Positions 8,696 to 17,329 of a stretch of DNA of 52,154 nucleotides are shown here, in pieces. Location: NCBI GenBank assembly GCA_964638155.1, contig CAZWYI010000015.1:1-52154 (forward strand), read 5' to 3'. The translations under genes were made by a program, and so were the position numbers. Positions within the stretch are counted from its first letter, which is position 1. Each line of letters starts with the position of its first letter. The stretch comes from CAYZTD01 sp964638155 (GTDB lineage: Archaea > Thermoplasmatota > E2 > DHVEG-1). The notes beneath the pieces were generated by a model, which did no database searches, was not told where the DNA came from, and saw nothing but the letters and a program-made list of their open reading frames with translations.

Positions 8696-10270
8696 ATGAC
8701 TGAAAAAATAGATGTTTTGTTGATAGAAGATTCAGAAGATGATGAAATTTTAATAAAAAGAGAACTAAAAAAAGGAAATTTTACACCAAATCTTAAAAGA
8801 GTTGAAACAAAAGAAGAAATGGAAAAAAAACTGAAAGATAAAAAATGGAATGTAATTATTTCCGACTATGTTTTACCTGAATTCAGTGGACTCGAAGCGT
8901 TAAAAACAGTGAAAAAATCAAAGAAAAAGTTACCATTTATCATTGTGTCAGGAAAGATTGGAGAAGATACAGCTGTAGATGCTATGAAGGCAGGCGCTCA
9001 TGACTATATAATGAAAAACAATCTTCAGAGACTAGTTCCTGCTATCCGAAGAGAATTAAAAGATTTTGAAGTTAGAAAAGAAAGAAAAAAGGTAAAAAAA
9101 GATTTAAAAGAATCTTATGAAGAACTTGAGAAGACAAACAAAAAATTAAAAAAAGAAATTGATGAACGAAAGAAACTTGAAAGAGAAGCAATAGAAGCAA
9201 AGAAACATCTGCAAAATGTTTTCAATAGTGTCTCAGAGATAATGATATCCCTTGATGCTAATAATAGAGTAAGTTTCTGGAATGAAAAAGCAGAGGATGT
9301 TACAGGCTATAATAGAGATGATGTGTTTAATAGAACTATTACAAAGTTACCCCTCTTTGAAAATACTCAAAATGTTTCAGATATAATAAAAACCATTAAA
9401 AAAACAAAAAATCCTGGTCATGAGGATTTAGTAATAGTTACAAAAGATAAAGCAAAGAAAATTCTAAGGTTGAGACCCTCTGAAATTAAATCCAAAGATA
9501 AAAAACACTCTGGTATTTTATTTGTAGGTGAGGATATAACTAAAGATATAGAAGTACATGGAAAATTAGTCGAAGGAAATAGTTATTTAATACCAAATAG
9601 TAAAAATGATTCAGCAGTTGATTTATTTAATGATTTATTAAATTCTAAATATAGTGGTCTTTTTATCACTCGTTCTAATCCAGAAATCGTCAGAACAATA
9701 ATTTCAAAAAATGCTGAAAGCTTACTATTAAGTAAAGAAAAATTAGGTGACTTAAAAAATGTTTCAAATCTCGAAGACCTTTTGAAAAATATTAAAGATT
9801 TTACAAGAAAAAATAATGATGCAGTAATATTACTTGACGGAATACATTATCTTATTACTCGTTTTTCTTTTGAAAAATTCCTTGACACATTATATCAAAT
9901 TAATGAGGAAATGATTAAAAATAGATCTATACTTTTTGTGCGATTTGATCCCTCATTAGTTGACAAAAACAAGATGGCGATAATCAAAAACGAACTTCAG
10001 ATACTCCCCAGTCAAAAAGTAGAAGGAATAATAATTGAGGATAATTTGTATGATATGTTGAAATATATATACCAACAGAATGAAAAAAATGCTTTAGTTC
10101 CCTATAAAAAAATCATGGGTAAATTCAATATAGCATATTCTACTGCAGCAAAAAGGCTTGAAGAACTTGAAAACAAAGGTTTGATATTTACTAAAAAACA
10201 AGGAAAACTAAGAACAGTCTTTGTATCAGATAAAGGTAAAACCTTACTTCACAAAAGAGAAACTGCATAA
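8696..10270 (+). CDS. Response regulator with PAS, DUF835 and winged-helix domains
   Basis: The 524-residue protein has an N-terminal receiver (acidic pair E11-D12, phospho-acceptor D57 in ISDYVLP, switch KAGAHDYIMK). A coiled coil at about 120-180 and a PAS domain (about 180-285) follow. Next is a DUF835-type domain (about 295-425, with GLFITRSNPEIV and VILLDGIHYLITRF), then a winged helix at about 435-520 (FNIAYSTAAKRLEELENKGLI). DUF835 is an archaeal domain related to RecA-like folds; the C-terminal helix pair suggests DNA binding. The ATG at 8696 is preferred to the GTG at 8684, which lies inside the ribosome-binding site. It is cotranscribed with the kinase. Confidence 0.88.
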   Translation: MTEKIDVLLIEDSEDDEILIKRELKKGNFTPNLKRVETKEEMEKKLKDKKWNVIISDYVLPEFSGLEALKTVKKSKKKLPFIIVSGKIGEDTAVDAMKAGAHDYIMKNNLQRLVPAIRRELKDFEVRKERKKVKKDLKESYEELEKTNKKLKKEIDERKKLEREAIEAKKHLQNVFNSVSEIMISLDANNRVSFWNEKAEDVTGYNRDDVFNRTITKLPLFENTQNVSDIIKTIKKTKNPGHEDLVIVTKDKAKKILRLRPSEIKSKDKKHSGILFVGEDITKDIEVHGKLVEGNSYLIPNSKNDSAVDLFNDLLNSKYSGLFITRSNPEIVRTIISKNAESLLLSKEKLGDLKNVSNLEDLLKNIKDFTRKNNDAVILLDGIHYLITRFSFEKFLDTLYQINEEMIKNRSILFVRFDPSLVDKNKMAIIKNELQILPSQKVEGIIIEDNLYDMLKYIYQQNEKNALVPYKKIMGKFNIAYSTAAKRLEELENKGLIFTKKQGKLRTVFVSDKGKTLLHKRETA

Positions 10271-10369
10271 TGTTTAAGACATTTTTAATATTTTCTTAAT
10301 TTATTTTTTAGTTAAATATATATGAGGTTCTTTAATTTTGATTTATATTCACAAATATGGTTTGAAAAT

Positions 10370-10795
10370 ATGCAAAAAAGAACTGTTTTACTTGTTGAAG
10401 ATAATCACGACGATATAGAACTTGCAAAAAGAGCATTTAAAAAAAGCAAATATTCAGATAAAATTAATTTAGAAATTGCAACAGATGGCGTTGAAGCCTT
10501 AAACTACATTTTCAATGATGGAAGAACCCCTCATCTAATACTATTGGATTTGAATCTTCCGAAAATAAACGGTTTTCAAGTTTTAAGAAAAATAAAAAAT
10601 GATAACAAATTAAAATTTATTCCACTAGTTATTCTAACTTCTTCAAGAGAAAATGGAGATATGATTAAATCCTATAATCTTGGTGCCAATGGTTATATAC
10701 AAAAACCTATAGATTTCATTGAATTCACAGAAGTGATCAGAAAACTTGGTGAATATTGGATTGAGATAAATCAACACCCTAAAAATTTGACTTAA
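10370..10795 (+). CDS. Single-domain response regulator, Rcp1 type
   Basis: This 141-residue receiver-only protein has EDNHDD acidic residues, D60 in LLDLNLP, T at LTSS and the K of IQKP. The long beta4-alpha4 region and the end FxEVIRKLGEYW match the Rcp1 family, which commonly pairs with phytochrome-like kinases such as the one upstream. The frame is open from 10322, but the ATG at 10370 (MQKRTVLLVEDN) fits family starts. TTTTTTAGTTAAATATATATG upstream resembles the AGTTA plus TATA promoter pattern of this window, so it probably has its own promoter. It has no output domain and likely acts as a phosphate relay or by protein contact. Confidence 0.88.
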   Translation: MQKRTVLLVEDNHDDIELAKRAFKKSKYSDKINLEIATDGVEALNYIFNDGRTPHLILLDLNLPKINGFQVLRKIKNDNKLKFIPLVILTSSRENGDMIKSYNLGANGYIQKPIDFIEFTEVIRKLGEYWIEINQHPKNLT

Positions 10796-10877
10796 AAAAA
10801 TAATTAACATTTATTATAGTTTTTTTTGAGTAAGTATTTAATAACACCTATTTCTTAAAACAATTACGAGTGAAATA

Positions 10878-11423
10878 ATGAATTCGAATGACGAAGATAA
10901 AGACCAACGTAAAGATCCTTTCGATATCAATGACAAAAATAAAGAATTTGAAAGAATGATTCATGACATTGAAAAAATGATGAGAGAATCACTTAGAGAT
11001 ATTGCTAACTCTAAGATGAGGCCTGGTAATTCTTATGTCCATGGTTTCAATATTAATATTTCTCCAGATGGAAAGGCAGAGGTCCGTGAATTTGGTAATT
11101 ATCCAAGAAGAAAACCAAGAAGAAAAAAGCAACCTAAAGAAAAAGAAGCGCCAATAGATATATTGGAAAATAAAAAAGACATATCAGTAACAATTCAATT
11201 ACCAGGTGTTACTAAAGAAGATATTAATTTGAATGTTACAGACAATAATCGTGAAATAAAAGTAGACATTCCAAGGCATAAATACCATAAAAAGGTAGCT
11301 TTACCAGGTAAAGTTAAACCTAAAACTACTAAAGCTACTTACAAAAATGGAGTTTTAGATGTAACAATTGAGAAAAAACATAAGAAAAAGAAAGGCAATA
11401 ATTATAGCGTAGACATTGAATAA
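10878..11423 (+). CDS. Hsp20-like protein with a long charged N-terminus
   Basis: The 181-residue protein has a polar, helical N-terminus (1-60), a basic linker (PRRKPRRKKQPK) and a reduced alpha-crystallin domain at about 88-180. That domain contains ITIQLPGVTKEDI-like sequence (ISVTIQLPGVTKEDINLNV) and ATYKNGVLDVTI, the conserved A-x-(x)-NGVL motif. This layout recalls GvpH-type archaeal Hsp20 proteins, but no other gas-vesicle genes are nearby, so a gas-vesicle role is not supported. It begins with ATG behind GAGTGA. A TTTAATA box lies about 30 nt upstream. Confidence 0.8.
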   Translation: MNSNDEDKDQRKDPFDINDKNKEFERMIHDIEKMMRESLRDIANSKMRPGNSYVHGFNINISPDGKAEVREFGNYPRRKPRRKKQPKEKEAPIDILENKKDISVTIQLPGVTKEDINLNVTDNNREIKVDIPRHKYHKKVALPGKVKPKTTKATYKNGVLDVTIEKKHKKKKGNNYSVDIE

Positions 11424-11520
11424 TTCTTTCGATTTATCAATTAATATAACCTTTAATTATTTTTAATTTGTTTTTTAGTCACCATTTAATAAACAAAAAT
11501 TTTTGTCTTTATATGATAAT

Positions 11521-12525
11521 ATGAAAAAAGTTGGAATTAATGGTTTAGGACGAATTGGTAGATTAGTTTTAAGGCATTTCATGGAAAATGATGTTGAAGG
11601 TATCGATATTGTAGCGGCAAACGATCTAACATCAGTTGAAGACCTAGCGTATCTATTAAAATATGATTCAGTGTTTGGTAAACCTTCTTTTGATGTAACT
11701 TACGGAAAAGATTTTTTAAAAGTTGGTCCCAAAAAAATAAAAATCTTCAACCAAAAAGATCCGCAGGATATTCCATGGGAAACTGAGGACGTAGATATTG
11801 TCCTTGAATGCACTGGCCTATTTAGGAGAAAAAAAGATTCAGAAAAACATATAAAAGCCGGTGCCAAAAAAGTTATAATCAGTGCTCCCTCAAAAAGTGC
11901 TGATCTAACAGTTGTTCTTGGTGTAAATGAAGATAAATACGATCCTAAAAAACATAACATAATTTCTAATGCCTCTTGTACCACAAACTCTCTTGCTCCC
12001 GCTGTAAAAGTATTAGAGGAGGAATTTGGAATAAAACATTTACTTGTAACTACAGTACATGCATATACCTCAAGCCAGACGTTAGTTGATAAATCAATGA
12101 AAAAAAGAAGACGAGGACGTGCTGCTGCTGTCTCACTTATACCTACAACTACTGGGGCAGCAAAAGCAACAGCATTAGTATTACCAAAATTAAAAGATAA
12201 AATGGATGCAATGGCAATAAGAGCTCCTGTTCCTGATGGTGCAATAACAGATATTGTAGCTGAATTAAAAACAGATGCAACAATTGAAAAAGTAAATAAT
12301 GCTTTTAAGAAAGCATCAGAAGGAAAATTAAAAGCTATCTTAGATTACAGTGAAGAGGATCTTGTTTCACAAGATATTATCGGAAATACTCACTCTGGCA
12401 TAGTTGATGCTAAATCCACTAGAGTTGTAGATAAAAATTTAGCTAAAGTTCTTGTCTGGTATGATAATGAAGCAGGATATGCTAAAAAATTGTTAGAACT
12501 AACTGAATATATTTCTAAAAAATAA
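11521..12525 (+). CDS. gap: Class I glyceraldehyde-3-phosphate dehydrogenase
   Basis: The 334-residue protein has an N-terminal Rossmann motif GINGLGRIGR, D35 in AANDLT (favouring NAD), catalytic C153 in SNASCTTNS and H180 in TTVHAYT. Helix and barrel signatures (RAAAVSLIPTTTGAAKA, WYDNEAGYA) are complete. It oxidises glyceraldehyde 3-phosphate to 1,3-bisphosphoglycerate. Most archaea use the unrelated-in-sequence class II enzyme, so this bacterial-type gene suggests lateral acquisition. The ATG at 11521 is chosen because family proteins start at MKKVGING; the earlier TTG at 11503 adds six unusual residues. TTTAATAAAC about 30 nt upstream would give a short leader. Confidence 0.95.
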   Translation: MKKVGINGLGRIGRLVLRHFMENDVEGIDIVAANDLTSVEDLAYLLKYDSVFGKPSFDVTYGKDFLKVGPKKIKIFNQKDPQDIPWETEDVDIVLECTGLFRRKKDSEKHIKAGAKKVIISAPSKSADLTVVLGVNEDKYDPKKHNIISNASCTTNSLAPAVKVLEEEFGIKHLLVTTVHAYTSSQTLVDKSMKKRRRGRAAAVSLIPTTTGAAKATALVLPKLKDKMDAMAIRAPVPDGAITDIVAELKTDATIEKVNNAFKKASEGKLKAILDYSEEDLVSQDIIGNTHSGIVDAKSTRVVDKNLAKVLVWYDNEAGYAKKLLELTEYISKK

Positions 12526-12537
12526 GAGTTGATAAAA

Positions 12538-12729
12538 ATGACAAAATATAAATATTTAACTTGTAAACGTACAGTCACTGTTAAAAGACATGATAAAATA
12601 CCAAGTTGTTGTAGAAAATCGATGACAAAAGTTCCAAAAGAGATTTGCTTACAACCATCACAGCCTGAGCATGCACGACCTATGGAAGATGAAGAACCAT
12701 TCGATAATGGAAGAGGTAACATAAAATAA
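12538..12729 (+). CDS. Small Cys-containing protein, degenerate zinc ribbon
   Basis: This 63-residue protein starts MTKYKYLTCKRTVTVKR and continues DKIPSCCRKSM. The CC-x3-M pattern resembles small archaeal zinc-ribbon or rubredoxin-like proteins in which a CxxC pair precedes PxCCGxxM. Here the first knuckle has only one Cys (LTCKRT), so a four-Cys site is incomplete. It starts 12 nt after the gap stop and is probably cotranscribed with it. The function is unknown. Confidence 0.6.
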   Translation: MTKYKYLTCKRTVTVKRHDKIPSCCRKSMTKVPKEICLQPSQPEHARPMEDEEPFDNGRGNIK

Positions 12730-12763
12730 TCAATTTTTAATATTTTTTAAATGAGGAATAAAA

Positions 12764-13375
12764 TTGAATAACAAATACCTTACGCCAGATGCAATTTTGT
12801 TTGATATGGATGGCGTACTTGTAGATAGTCTTCATTCATGGTGGAAGAGTTTAAATGAAGCTTTAAAAAACTATGGAGAAGGAGAGATAACACGGAAAGA
12901 ATTTATTGAAAAATACTGGGGCAATGAACTTCAAGAGAATTTAAAAACATTAGGAGTAAACAAAAAAGTCGGAGTCTTTTGTAATAATATATATAAAAAT
13001 TATCTAGATGAAATAAAACTATTTAGAGGTACCAAAAAAACCCTTAAAAAACTAGATCCCTATCCAAAAGCAATTATTACTAACACACCTAGAGAATGCG
13101 CAATACAAATACTAAAAAAATTTAAAATTAAAAAATTCTTCAAAGTTATTATAACTAGCGATCAAATAGAGAATGGTAAACCAGCACCAGATATGATATA
13201 TAAAGCATGTGAAAAATTAAGAGTCAAACCTAAAAAAGTTATTTTGATTGGAGATACAAAAAATGATATTAAAGCTGCAGATGCTGCAGGCTGTAAGACT
13301 ATTGGAATAAATGTAGAAGGCGACTATAAGATTAATAAAATTACTGAATTAACAAAGATATTAAAGATAAATTAG
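12764..13375 (+). CDS. HAD-superfamily phosphatase (subfamily IA)
   Basis: The 203-residue protein has HAD motif I FDMDGVLVDS, motif II IITNTP (Thr in the Ser/Thr position), motif III Lys in NGKPAPD and motif IV GDTKNDI. The cap is the small helical type of phosphoglycolate phosphatase/beta-phosphoglucomutase relatives. It probably hydrolyses a small phosphorylated metabolite; the substrate cannot be fixed. It starts with TTG, with GAGG 9 nt upstream. It follows gap and the zinc-ribbon gene with a 34-nt gap. Confidence 0.88.
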   Translation: MNNKYLTPDAILFDMDGVLVDSLHSWWKSLNEALKNYGEGEITRKEFIEKYWGNELQENLKTLGVNKKVGVFCNNIYKNYLDEIKLFRGTKKTLKKLDPYPKAIITNTPRECAIQILKKFKIKKFFKVIITSDQIENGKPAPDMIYKACEKLRVKPKKVILIGDTKNDIKAADAAGCKTIGINVEGDYKINKITELTKILKIN

Positions 13376-13399
13376 CAATCTGTTTTTAAACTATTTTCA

Positions 13400-13414
13400 A
13401 GCTATATTTAAGTT
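13400..13414 (+). promoter_or_regulatory. Stress dyad, near match (AGCT-N7-AGTT)
   Basis: AGCTATATTTAAGTT is followed by ATGATTTTATATTT, a TATA-like stretch, and lies 54 nt before the Hsp20 start. The 17 bases upstream (TTTTTAAACTATTTTCA) nearly repeat the sequence before the USP gene that starts at 23153, whose dyad is also 54 nt from its ATG. Confidence 0.6.
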
Positions 13415-13467
13415 ATGATTTTATATTTATCTAATATTTTTTATCTAATTAGAGGTGAAAATCAATT

Positions 13468-13986
13468 ATGGCTAAAAAAGAAAGCATAAAGGATAAACTA
13501 AATATAAAACCAAAAAAGAAAGAAAAAAGGGAAATTACAGAAAGGACACCTTATGATGTTTGGGAAAACATGGATCGAATGTTTGACAGATTTAGAACAA
13601 ATCTTGATGATCTTTTCTTATCAACATATGGTAGTCCAACAGAACTTAGTGAATACAGGGCACCCTCTACAGATATAGCAGATCACGGAGATAGATATGA
13701 AGTAAATGCAGAAATTCCTGGAGTTCCTAAAGAAGATATAAATATAGAAGTAACTCCAAATAACATTGAAATTTCAGCGGAGCACAAAGAAAGTGAAGAG
13801 GAAAAAAAGAAAAACTGGTTGAGGCGAGAAAGAAGGAGTACTAGTTTTTATAGAAATTTTGATCTTCCTGAAGAAATAAATTCTGATGAAGTTGAAGCAG
13901 AATTCAATGATGGAATATTAAGTATTATGCTTCCAAAAGTCGAACCTAAACCTAAGAAAAAATCAAGAACTGTTGATATTAAATAA
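13468..13986 (+). CDS. Small heat shock protein Hsp20
   Basis: The 172-residue chaperone has a basic N-terminus (1-30), an amphipathic segment with the WxxMDRMFDRF pattern (about 31-50) and an alpha-crystallin domain at about 65-155. It contains YEVNAEIPGVPKEDI, a typical beta3-beta4 pair, and the signature EVEAEFNDGILSIMLPK. The C-terminus is basic and has no clear IxI. It binds unfolding proteins as an ATP-independent holdase. The start has AGAGGTGA. It probably leads an operon with ChaB and amphi-Trp genes; the stress dyad lies 54 nt upstream. Confidence 0.93.
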   Translation: MAKKESIKDKLNIKPKKKEKREITERTPYDVWENMDRMFDRFRTNLDDLFLSTYGSPTELSEYRAPSTDIADHGDRYEVNAEIPGVPKEDINIEVTPNNIEISAEHKESEEEKKKNWLRRERRSTSFYRNFDLPEEINSDEVEAEFNDGILSIMLPKVEPKPKKKSRTVDIK

Positions 13987-14030
13987 TTATTTTTTTGATT
14001 TTTTTATATAAAATATTAATAGGTGAAATA

Positions 14031-14276
14031 ATGCCTTATAAAAAAATAGAAGAATTACCCAAACAGGTTAGATACAACCTACCAAAAGGAGCCCAGACAA
14101 TTTTTATGAAGGCTTTTAATTCTGCTTGGAATCAATATAAAAATCCTAAAAAAAGGCGTGGATCTGAATCTAGAGAAGAAGTGGCAAATAAAGTTGCTTG
14201 GTCTGCAGTTAAAAAACAATATGATAAGGATCCAATTTCAGACGATTGGAAGAAAAAAGAGAGGGTTGTAGCATGA
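14031..14276 (+). CDS. ChaB-family protein
   Basis: This 81-residue protein begins MPYKKIEELPKQVRYNLPKG and continues AQTIFMKAFNSAWNQY, the conserved pattern of ChaB (LPxxVRxxLPxxAQxIYxxAFNxAW). ChaB was named from the chaBAC cation-exchange locus of E. coli, where its role is unclear; no cation exchanger is present here. The ATG at 14031 has GGTGA just upstream; an earlier in-frame start would add hydrophobic residues outside the family. Its TGA overlaps the start of the next gene by 4 nt, so translation may be coupled. Confidence 0.85.
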   Translation: MPYKKIEELPKQVRYNLPKGAQTIFMKAFNSAWNQYKNPKKRRGSESREEVANKVAWSAVKKQYDKDPISDDWKKKERVVA

Positions 14277-14485
14277 ATGACGATCAAGAAATAGAAGAAG
14301 AATATTCATATGATAAACAAAAATTAGCTAATTTTGTCGCTAGAATAGCCTCAGAAATAAGAAAAGGCACTTTATTAATTAAAGGAAAAGAAATACAGCT
14401 TCCGCAACATTTTGATGTCAAATATGAATATGAAAAAGAAGATAATGAAAACGAAATTGAAATAAAATTCAAATGGAAAGAATAA
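14273..14485 (+). CDS. Amphi-Trp domain protein
   Basis: The 70-residue acidic protein contains VARIASEIRKGTLLIKGKEI followed by LP and an end FKWKE. This matches the amphi-Trp domain: a helix, a glycine turn, an LP strand and alternating charged strands ending near a conserved Trp. The domain occurs in halophilic and anaerobic prokaryotes and its function is not known. The start ATG overlaps the ChaB stop (ATGA). Confidence 0.65.
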   Translation: MNDDQEIEEEYSYDKQKLANFVARIASEIRKGTLLIKGKEIQLPQHFDVKYEYEKEDNENEIEIKFKWKE

Positions 14486-14500
14486 AAGAGGTGACCATAA

Positions 14501-14638
14501 TTGAGAATTGACCCTGAAGAAATAACTAAAATCCAGGATCTTTTAGATGAGCCTCCAAATTGCACTTTAGAAATGTTTAACATTTGGGAAAATTCAAAAG
14601 ATGAATTAAAAATAACAATTAGACCTTGTAGAGAATAA
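14501..14638 (+). CDS. 45-residue protein of unknown function
   Basis: A TTG start at 14501, placed behind the strong ribosome-binding site GAGGTGA, opens a 45-codon frame (MRIDPEEITKIQDLLDEPPN to RPCRE). It lies 15 nt after the amphi-Trp gene in the same direction, so it looks like the last gene of the Hsp20 operon. It is acidic, with two Cys, and has no recognised domain. The ribosome-binding site and operon position are the main support. Confidence 0.55.
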   Translation: MRIDPEEITKIQDLLDEPPNCTLEMFNIWENSKDELKITIRPCRE

Positions 14639-14677
14639 AAAAATATTTGTTTAATTTTTATAAAATTTTGATATTTT

Positions 14678-15118
14678 CTATTTGACTATTATAACAGTTG
14701 CATTGGAATGATGTACTACTTTTTCAGATACGCTCCCCATAATAACTCTATCTATAGCGCTTTTTCCTTTGCTGCCAACAACTATTAAATCATTTTCATT
14801 TGCTTCTTTTATTATCTCTTCGCTTGGGTCTCCCTTGATCATCATAGTTTTTATTTCCGCATTCATTTTTTTAGCGATTTCTTCTACTTTATCTAATGAT
14901 TTTACAGCTTCATCTTCTATTGCTTTTTTCCAAATGTCATAAATTTGTTCTGGTGAAAGAACATTTGAAAGAGGAGTTACATTTACTACATAAATTGCAA
15001 CTACATCTATTTTCAATTGTTTTGATAGAGATATGGCTTTTTTTGTAGCTCTTAATGAGTTATCAGAGCCGTCTACACCGACAATTATTTTATTAAATAT
15101 TTTTTGTTTATTTGACAT
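14678..15118 (-). CDS. Universal stress protein (UspA family)
   Basis: The 146-residue protein has the alpha/beta nucleotide-binding fold. The N-terminal strand ends VGVDGSDNS, and the C-terminal ATP-binding signature is VVGSKGKSAIDRVIMGSVSEKV (G-x2-G-x9-G-S). ATP-type USPs survive and signal under stress or energy limitation, often as dimers. It converges with the Hsp20-ChaB operon. A degenerate stress dyad lies upstream at 15201. Confidence 0.93.
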   Translation of the reverse strand: MSNKQKIFNKIIVGVDGSDNSLRATKKAISLSKQLKIDVVAIYVVNVTPLSNVLSPEQIYDIWKKAIEDEAVKSLDKVEEIAKKMNAEIKTMMIKGDPSEEIIKEANENDLIVVGSKGKSAIDRVIMGSVSEKVVHHSNATVIIVK

Positions 15119-15200
15119 CTATAATTTACACCTTCTGATATATTTTAAATATTAAATTTGTTTAACAGTTCATCATTATTAAAATATACCTTAAATTTAT

Positions 15201-15215
15201 AACTCAAAAATAATT
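15201..15215 (-). promoter_or_regulatory. Stress dyad, near match (AATT-N7-AGTT)
   Basis: Read on the minus strand the sequence is AATTATTTTTGAGTT, followed by ATAAATTTAAGG, a TATA-like element. It lies about 80 nt before the USP start at 15118. One base differs from the exact dyad. Confidence 0.4.
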
Positions 15216-15248
15216 AAAATATGATTAAGTTTTATACTAAAATAGGTA

Positions 15249-17222
15249 TTAAAAAGATAAAAGTTTAGCATTTAAGGCAACAATTATTGTACTTGCTGAC
15301 ATTAGTGCTGCTCCTACTGCTGGTGAAATAATAATTCCTTGATTATAAAGAATTCCTGCGGCAAGAGGTATAGCAATTACATTATATCCAGTTGCCCAAA
15401 AAAGATTTTGTATCATTTTTTTATAAGTTTCTTTTCCAAAATCGATTAGTTTTGTTACGTCTTTTGGATCACTATTTACTAATACTATATCTGCAGTCTC
15501 TGCTGCAATATCTGTACCCGATCCTATAGCAATACCTACATCTGCTTGAGCTAAAGCTGGAGCGTCATTTACTCCATCACCTGTCATTGCCACAAACTCT
15601 TTTTTTTGCTGTAATTGCTTTATTTTTTCTTGTTTTTCATCTGGTAATACTTCAGCAAAATATCCATCAAGTTTTAATTCATCTGAGACGCTTTCAGCAA
15701 CACTTTCAGCATCTCCTGTTAGCATCCAGCATTTGATGTTTTGATCTTTTAAATTTTTAATTGCTTCATATGATTCTTCTCTAATATCATCAGAGAGAAT
15801 TATCGACCCAACAATTTTTTCGTTTACTAATACAAACACTTCTGTTCCCTTTTTTTCATTTAAATCAAATTTTTTTGGAATATCAATGTCTTTGTTTTTT
15901 ACATAACCTGGGCTCACGATTTTAACTTTCTTATCATCAACTTCTCCTTTTACACCTTCGCCTTTTATATTTTCAAAATTTTTAACTTTTGATAGTTTTA
16001 GATTCATTTCCTCTGCTTTATTTAGTATTCCTCTTGCTATCGGATGCTCAGAGTCTTGTTCAAGAGAAGCTGTAATCTGTAAAATTTTTTTATCATCAAA
16101 ATTTTTATTTTCAGATTTAATTTTAGTGATACCAAATGTACCCTTAGTAAGAGTGCCTGTTTTATCAAAAACAACAGTTGTGATTTTACGCGAGTTTTCA
16201 AAAGGAGTTCTATTTCTTATTAACAAGCCATTTTTTGCAGAAAGTGTAGTTGATATTGCAACTACTAGAGGAATAGCAAGACCTAATGCGTGAGGGCAAG
16301 TTATTACCATAACAGTAGCCATTCTTTCAATAGAAAAAACAAAATCTTTACCAAAAATAAGCCAGGTAACTAAAGTAATTGTTCCAACTGTAAGTGAAGT
16401 TATAGTCAAGTAAAAAGCAGCTTTATCTGCTAAGTGTTGAGTTTTTGATTTTGATTCTTGAGCTTTACTTACAAGATCAATTACTTTTGAAAGATAAGAA
16501 TCCTCTCCGGTTTTTTCGACTTTTATTTCTAGAGAACCATCGCCATTAATCGATCCGCCTATAACATTATCATCTTTCTTCTTTTCAACAGGTTTAGATT
16601 CACCTGTGAGCATTGATTCATTCACATAGCTTTTACCTTTAACAATAGTTCCATCTGAAGGTATTTTTTCTCCCGGCTTAATAAGTAAGATATCTCCTTT
16701 TTTTATCTCACTTATTTTTACATCTTTTGTTTTACCATTTTCTTTTCTATGTGCTTTGTCTGGCATTAATTTTGCTAGTTTCTCAAGGGCATTTGATGCA
16801 CCCATTACTGATTTCATTTCTATATAGTGTCCAAGTAGCATCACATCAATTAGGGTCGCAAGCTCCCAGAAGAAAAACTTTCCAGATAATCCAAACACTA
16901 CTGCCGAACTATAGAAATAGGCAACAGATATTGCAACTGCAATTAGGGTCATCATCCCTGGTGATTTTTGTTTAAGTTCATTATACAGGCCTTTTAAGAA
17001 CGGCCATCCTCCGTAAAAAAATATGATCGAAGAAAGAACAAATAACAAATAATTACTGCCAGTAAAAACAATTTTAATACCTAAAAATGTCTGAATTAAA
17101 GGCGACAAAATAAGTACTGGAATTGTAAGAATTATAGAAACAATAAATCTTTTTTTGAAATCATTCATCATTTTTTTATGATGGCTCTGATTTTTATCAT
17201 TGTTATGCATATTTTTGTCCAT
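15249..17222 (-). CDS. copB: CopB-type copper-exporting P1B ATPase
   Basis: The 657-residue protein has a short His-containing N-terminus, four leading helices, actuator TGES at 207-210 and the transport helix with C309-P310-H311. It also has phosphorylation site D353 in DKTGTLTKG, an HP motif (SEHPIARG) and TGDGVNDAPAL. CPH defines the P1B-3 subgroup, which exports copper or silver; CopA proteins have CPC instead. There is no N-terminal heavy-metal-associated domain. The start has AAGGAAAAG upstream. No copper regulator or chaperone gene is adjacent. Confidence 0.93.
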   Translation of the reverse strand: MDKNMHNNDKNQSHHKKMMNDFKKRFIVSIILTIPVLILSPLIQTFLGIKIVFTGSNYLLFVLSSIIFFYGGWPFLKGLYNELKQKSPGMMTLIAVAISVAYFYSSAVVFGLSGKFFFWELATLIDVMLLGHYIEMKSVMGASNALEKLAKLMPDKAHRKENGKTKDVKISEIKKGDILLIKPGEKIPSDGTIVKGKSYVNESMLTGESKPVEKKKDDNVIGGSINGDGSLEIKVEKTGEDSYLSKVIDLVSKAQESKSKTQHLADKAAFYLTITSLTVGTITLVTWLIFGKDFVFSIERMATVMVITCPHALGLAIPLVVAISTTLSAKNGLLIRNRTPFENSRKITTVVFDKTGTLTKGTFGITKIKSENKNFDDKKILQITASLEQDSEHPIARGILNKAEEMNLKLSKVKNFENIKGEGVKGEVDDKKVKIVSPGYVKNKDIDIPKKFDLNEKKGTEVFVLVNEKIVGSIILSDDIREESYEAIKNLKDQNIKCWMLTGDAESVAESVSDELKLDGYFAEVLPDEKQEKIKQLQQKKEFVAMTGDGVNDAPALAQADVGIAIGSGTDIAAETADIVLVNSDPKDVTKLIDFGKETYKKMIQNLFWATGYNVIAIPLAAGILYNQGIIISPAVGAALMSASTIIVALNAKLLSF

Positions 17223-17302
17223 TATTCTTTTCCTTAATATAGCGTATATATTATCATTATCTGTATTATTTCTTATGAAATTGTAAACATATTTTTGTAA
17301 AA

Positions 17303-17327
17303 AAAGTTAAAATAATATTTTAACTTT
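17303..17327 (-). terminator. AT-rich hairpin terminator after the PAC2 gene
   Basis: On the minus strand, 2 nt after the PAC2 stop, AAAGTTAAAAT and ATTTTAACTTT form a perfect 11-bp stem with an ATT loop. The T run at the end of the second arm extends to seven T. The position fits termination of PAC2 transcripts. It also lies about 80 nt upstream of copB, so an operator role is the alternative. Confidence 0.55.
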
Positions 17328-17329
17328 AA

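Noticed and set aside
10878..11423. Gas-vesicle gene cluster because of the GvpH-like Hsp20
   Set aside because: No gvpA or other gas-vesicle gene lies in the window.
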